A DNA stretch of 64,000 bases from Paenibacillus planticolens. GTDB taxonomy: Bacteria; Bacillota; Bacilli; Paenibacillales; NBRC-103111. Positions 63,671-64,000 of the stretch are shown one piece after another. The DNA lies in assembly GCF_013141725.1 (NCBI RefSeq), contig NZ_WHNZ01000012.1:186001-250000 (forward strand), given 5' to 3'. The notes under the pieces are model-generated. The model saw only the letters and a list, made by a program, of their open reading frames with translations, did not search any database and was not told the DNA's origin. The number at the start of each line of letters is the position of its first letter. Position 1 is the first letter of the stretch. Both the position numbers and the translations under genes were made by a program.

Positions 63671-64000
63671 TTACGGATACAAACGGTAGAGCAAACGCGG
63701 GAACGGAATCGTTTCGCGAACGTGATCCAGACCGCAAATCCATGCAACGGTACGTTCTAGGCCAAGACCGAAACCGGAATGCGGCACTGACCCGTATTTC
63801 CGCAGGTCGAGATACCATTGGTAGGCTTCTTTGGATAGCTCGTGCTCTTTGAAACGTTGCTCCATTAACTCCGGATCATCAATCCGCTGACTGCCTCCGA
63901 TAATTTCACCATAGCCCTCTGGTGCAATCATATCTGCGCAAAGCACAACCTCAGGGCGGCTAGGATCCGGCTTCATATAAAAAGCTTTAATCTCGGTAGG
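63671..64000 (-). CDS. asnS: Asparaginyl-tRNA synthetase, C-terminal part (runs off the right edge)
   Basis: The last 109 codons are in the window; the frame is open to base 64000. Class II motif 3 appears as [23 protein letters not shown], ending in [13 protein letters not shown], the AsnS-specific C-terminus. The visible part begins [19 protein letters not shown]. It charges tRNA-Asn. The start lies beyond the window. Confidence 0.93.
   Translation of the reverse strand, partial: PTEIKAFYMKPDPSRPEVVLCADMIAPEGYGEIIGGSQRIDDPELMEQRFKEHELSKEAYQWYLDLRKYGSVPHSGFGLGLERTVAWICGLDHVRETIPFPRLLYRLYP

Overview
The window reads as chromosome from a low-to-moderate GC, spore-former-type Firmicute, most likely Paenibacillus or a close relative. 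This is inferred from several features: T-box leaders, an S-layer-homology (SLH) exoprotein, copper-amine-oxidase-like stalk domains fused to secreted enzymes, a two-headed bacterial dynamin, the glgBCDA order, a GerMN lipoprotein and a Bacillus-type methionine-salvage set. No rRNA, tRNA, CRISPR array, prophage or insertion sequence was seen. Coding density is high, and genes mostly lie in minus-strand runs broken by short plus-strand groups.

Layout. 1-2.9 kb: Fur-controlled siderophore-binding lipoprotein and its AraC/binding-protein regulator (btr-feuA-like). 3-5.2 kb: LysR regulator divergent from a CynX-type MFS exporter. 5.2-6.0 kb: long-form SpeD. 6.2-10.8 kb: beta-glucuronide module (GPH symporter, UidA, divergent AraC regulator). 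10.9-13.2 kb: VOC protein, cardiolipin synthase, small unknown protein. 13.3-19.0 kb: glycogen operon glgB-C-D-A. 19.1-22.7 kb: secreted PpiC-type foldase with stalk domain, SAM methyltransferase, RluA-type pseudouridine synthase, MarR regulator, small unknown protein. 22.7-27.2 kb: topoisomerase IV (parE-parC). 27.2-30.0 kb: SGNH hydrolase and ABC-2 exporter. 30.6-34.3 kb: heterodimeric ABC exporter. 34.5-39.3 kb: dynamin-like GTPase, then nth and a small protein. 39.5-44.4 kb: envelope operon (amidase, GerMN lipoprotein, SLH modular protein). 44.7-46.7 kb: leuCD. 47.0-50.9 kb: LysR, WYL regulator, SDR and cysteine-dioxygenase genes. 50.9-52.6 kb: glyQS under a glycine T-box. 52.7-62.9 kb: methionine salvage genes (mtnU, mtnE, mtnW, mtnX, mtnB) enclosing a T-box-led proline operon proB-proS-proA-proC. 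63.0-64.0 kb: dnaD and the 3-prime part of asnS.

How the parts work together. GlgC/GlgD make ADP-glucose, GlgA elongates the glucan and GlgB branches it. The proline operon makes proline from glutamate and also carries a prolyl-tRNA synthetase, so both should respond to uncharged tRNA-Pro. MtnW, MtnX, MtnB and MtnE are consecutive late steps returning methylthioribose carbon to methionine. The amidase, GerMN and SLH proteins are all exported and probably act at the cell wall.

No wholly new system could be demonstrated. The most unusual items are proS inside a T-box proline operon, the SLH protein with about eight tandem ~72-residue modules, REP-like palindromic intergenic repeats, a perfect 16-bp hairpin across a stop codon, and the separation of nth from asnS-dnaD by about 24 kb. 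Start sites were adjusted where a clear Shine-Dalgarno sequence pointed to a different codon from the longest open frame; these choices are stated per gene.
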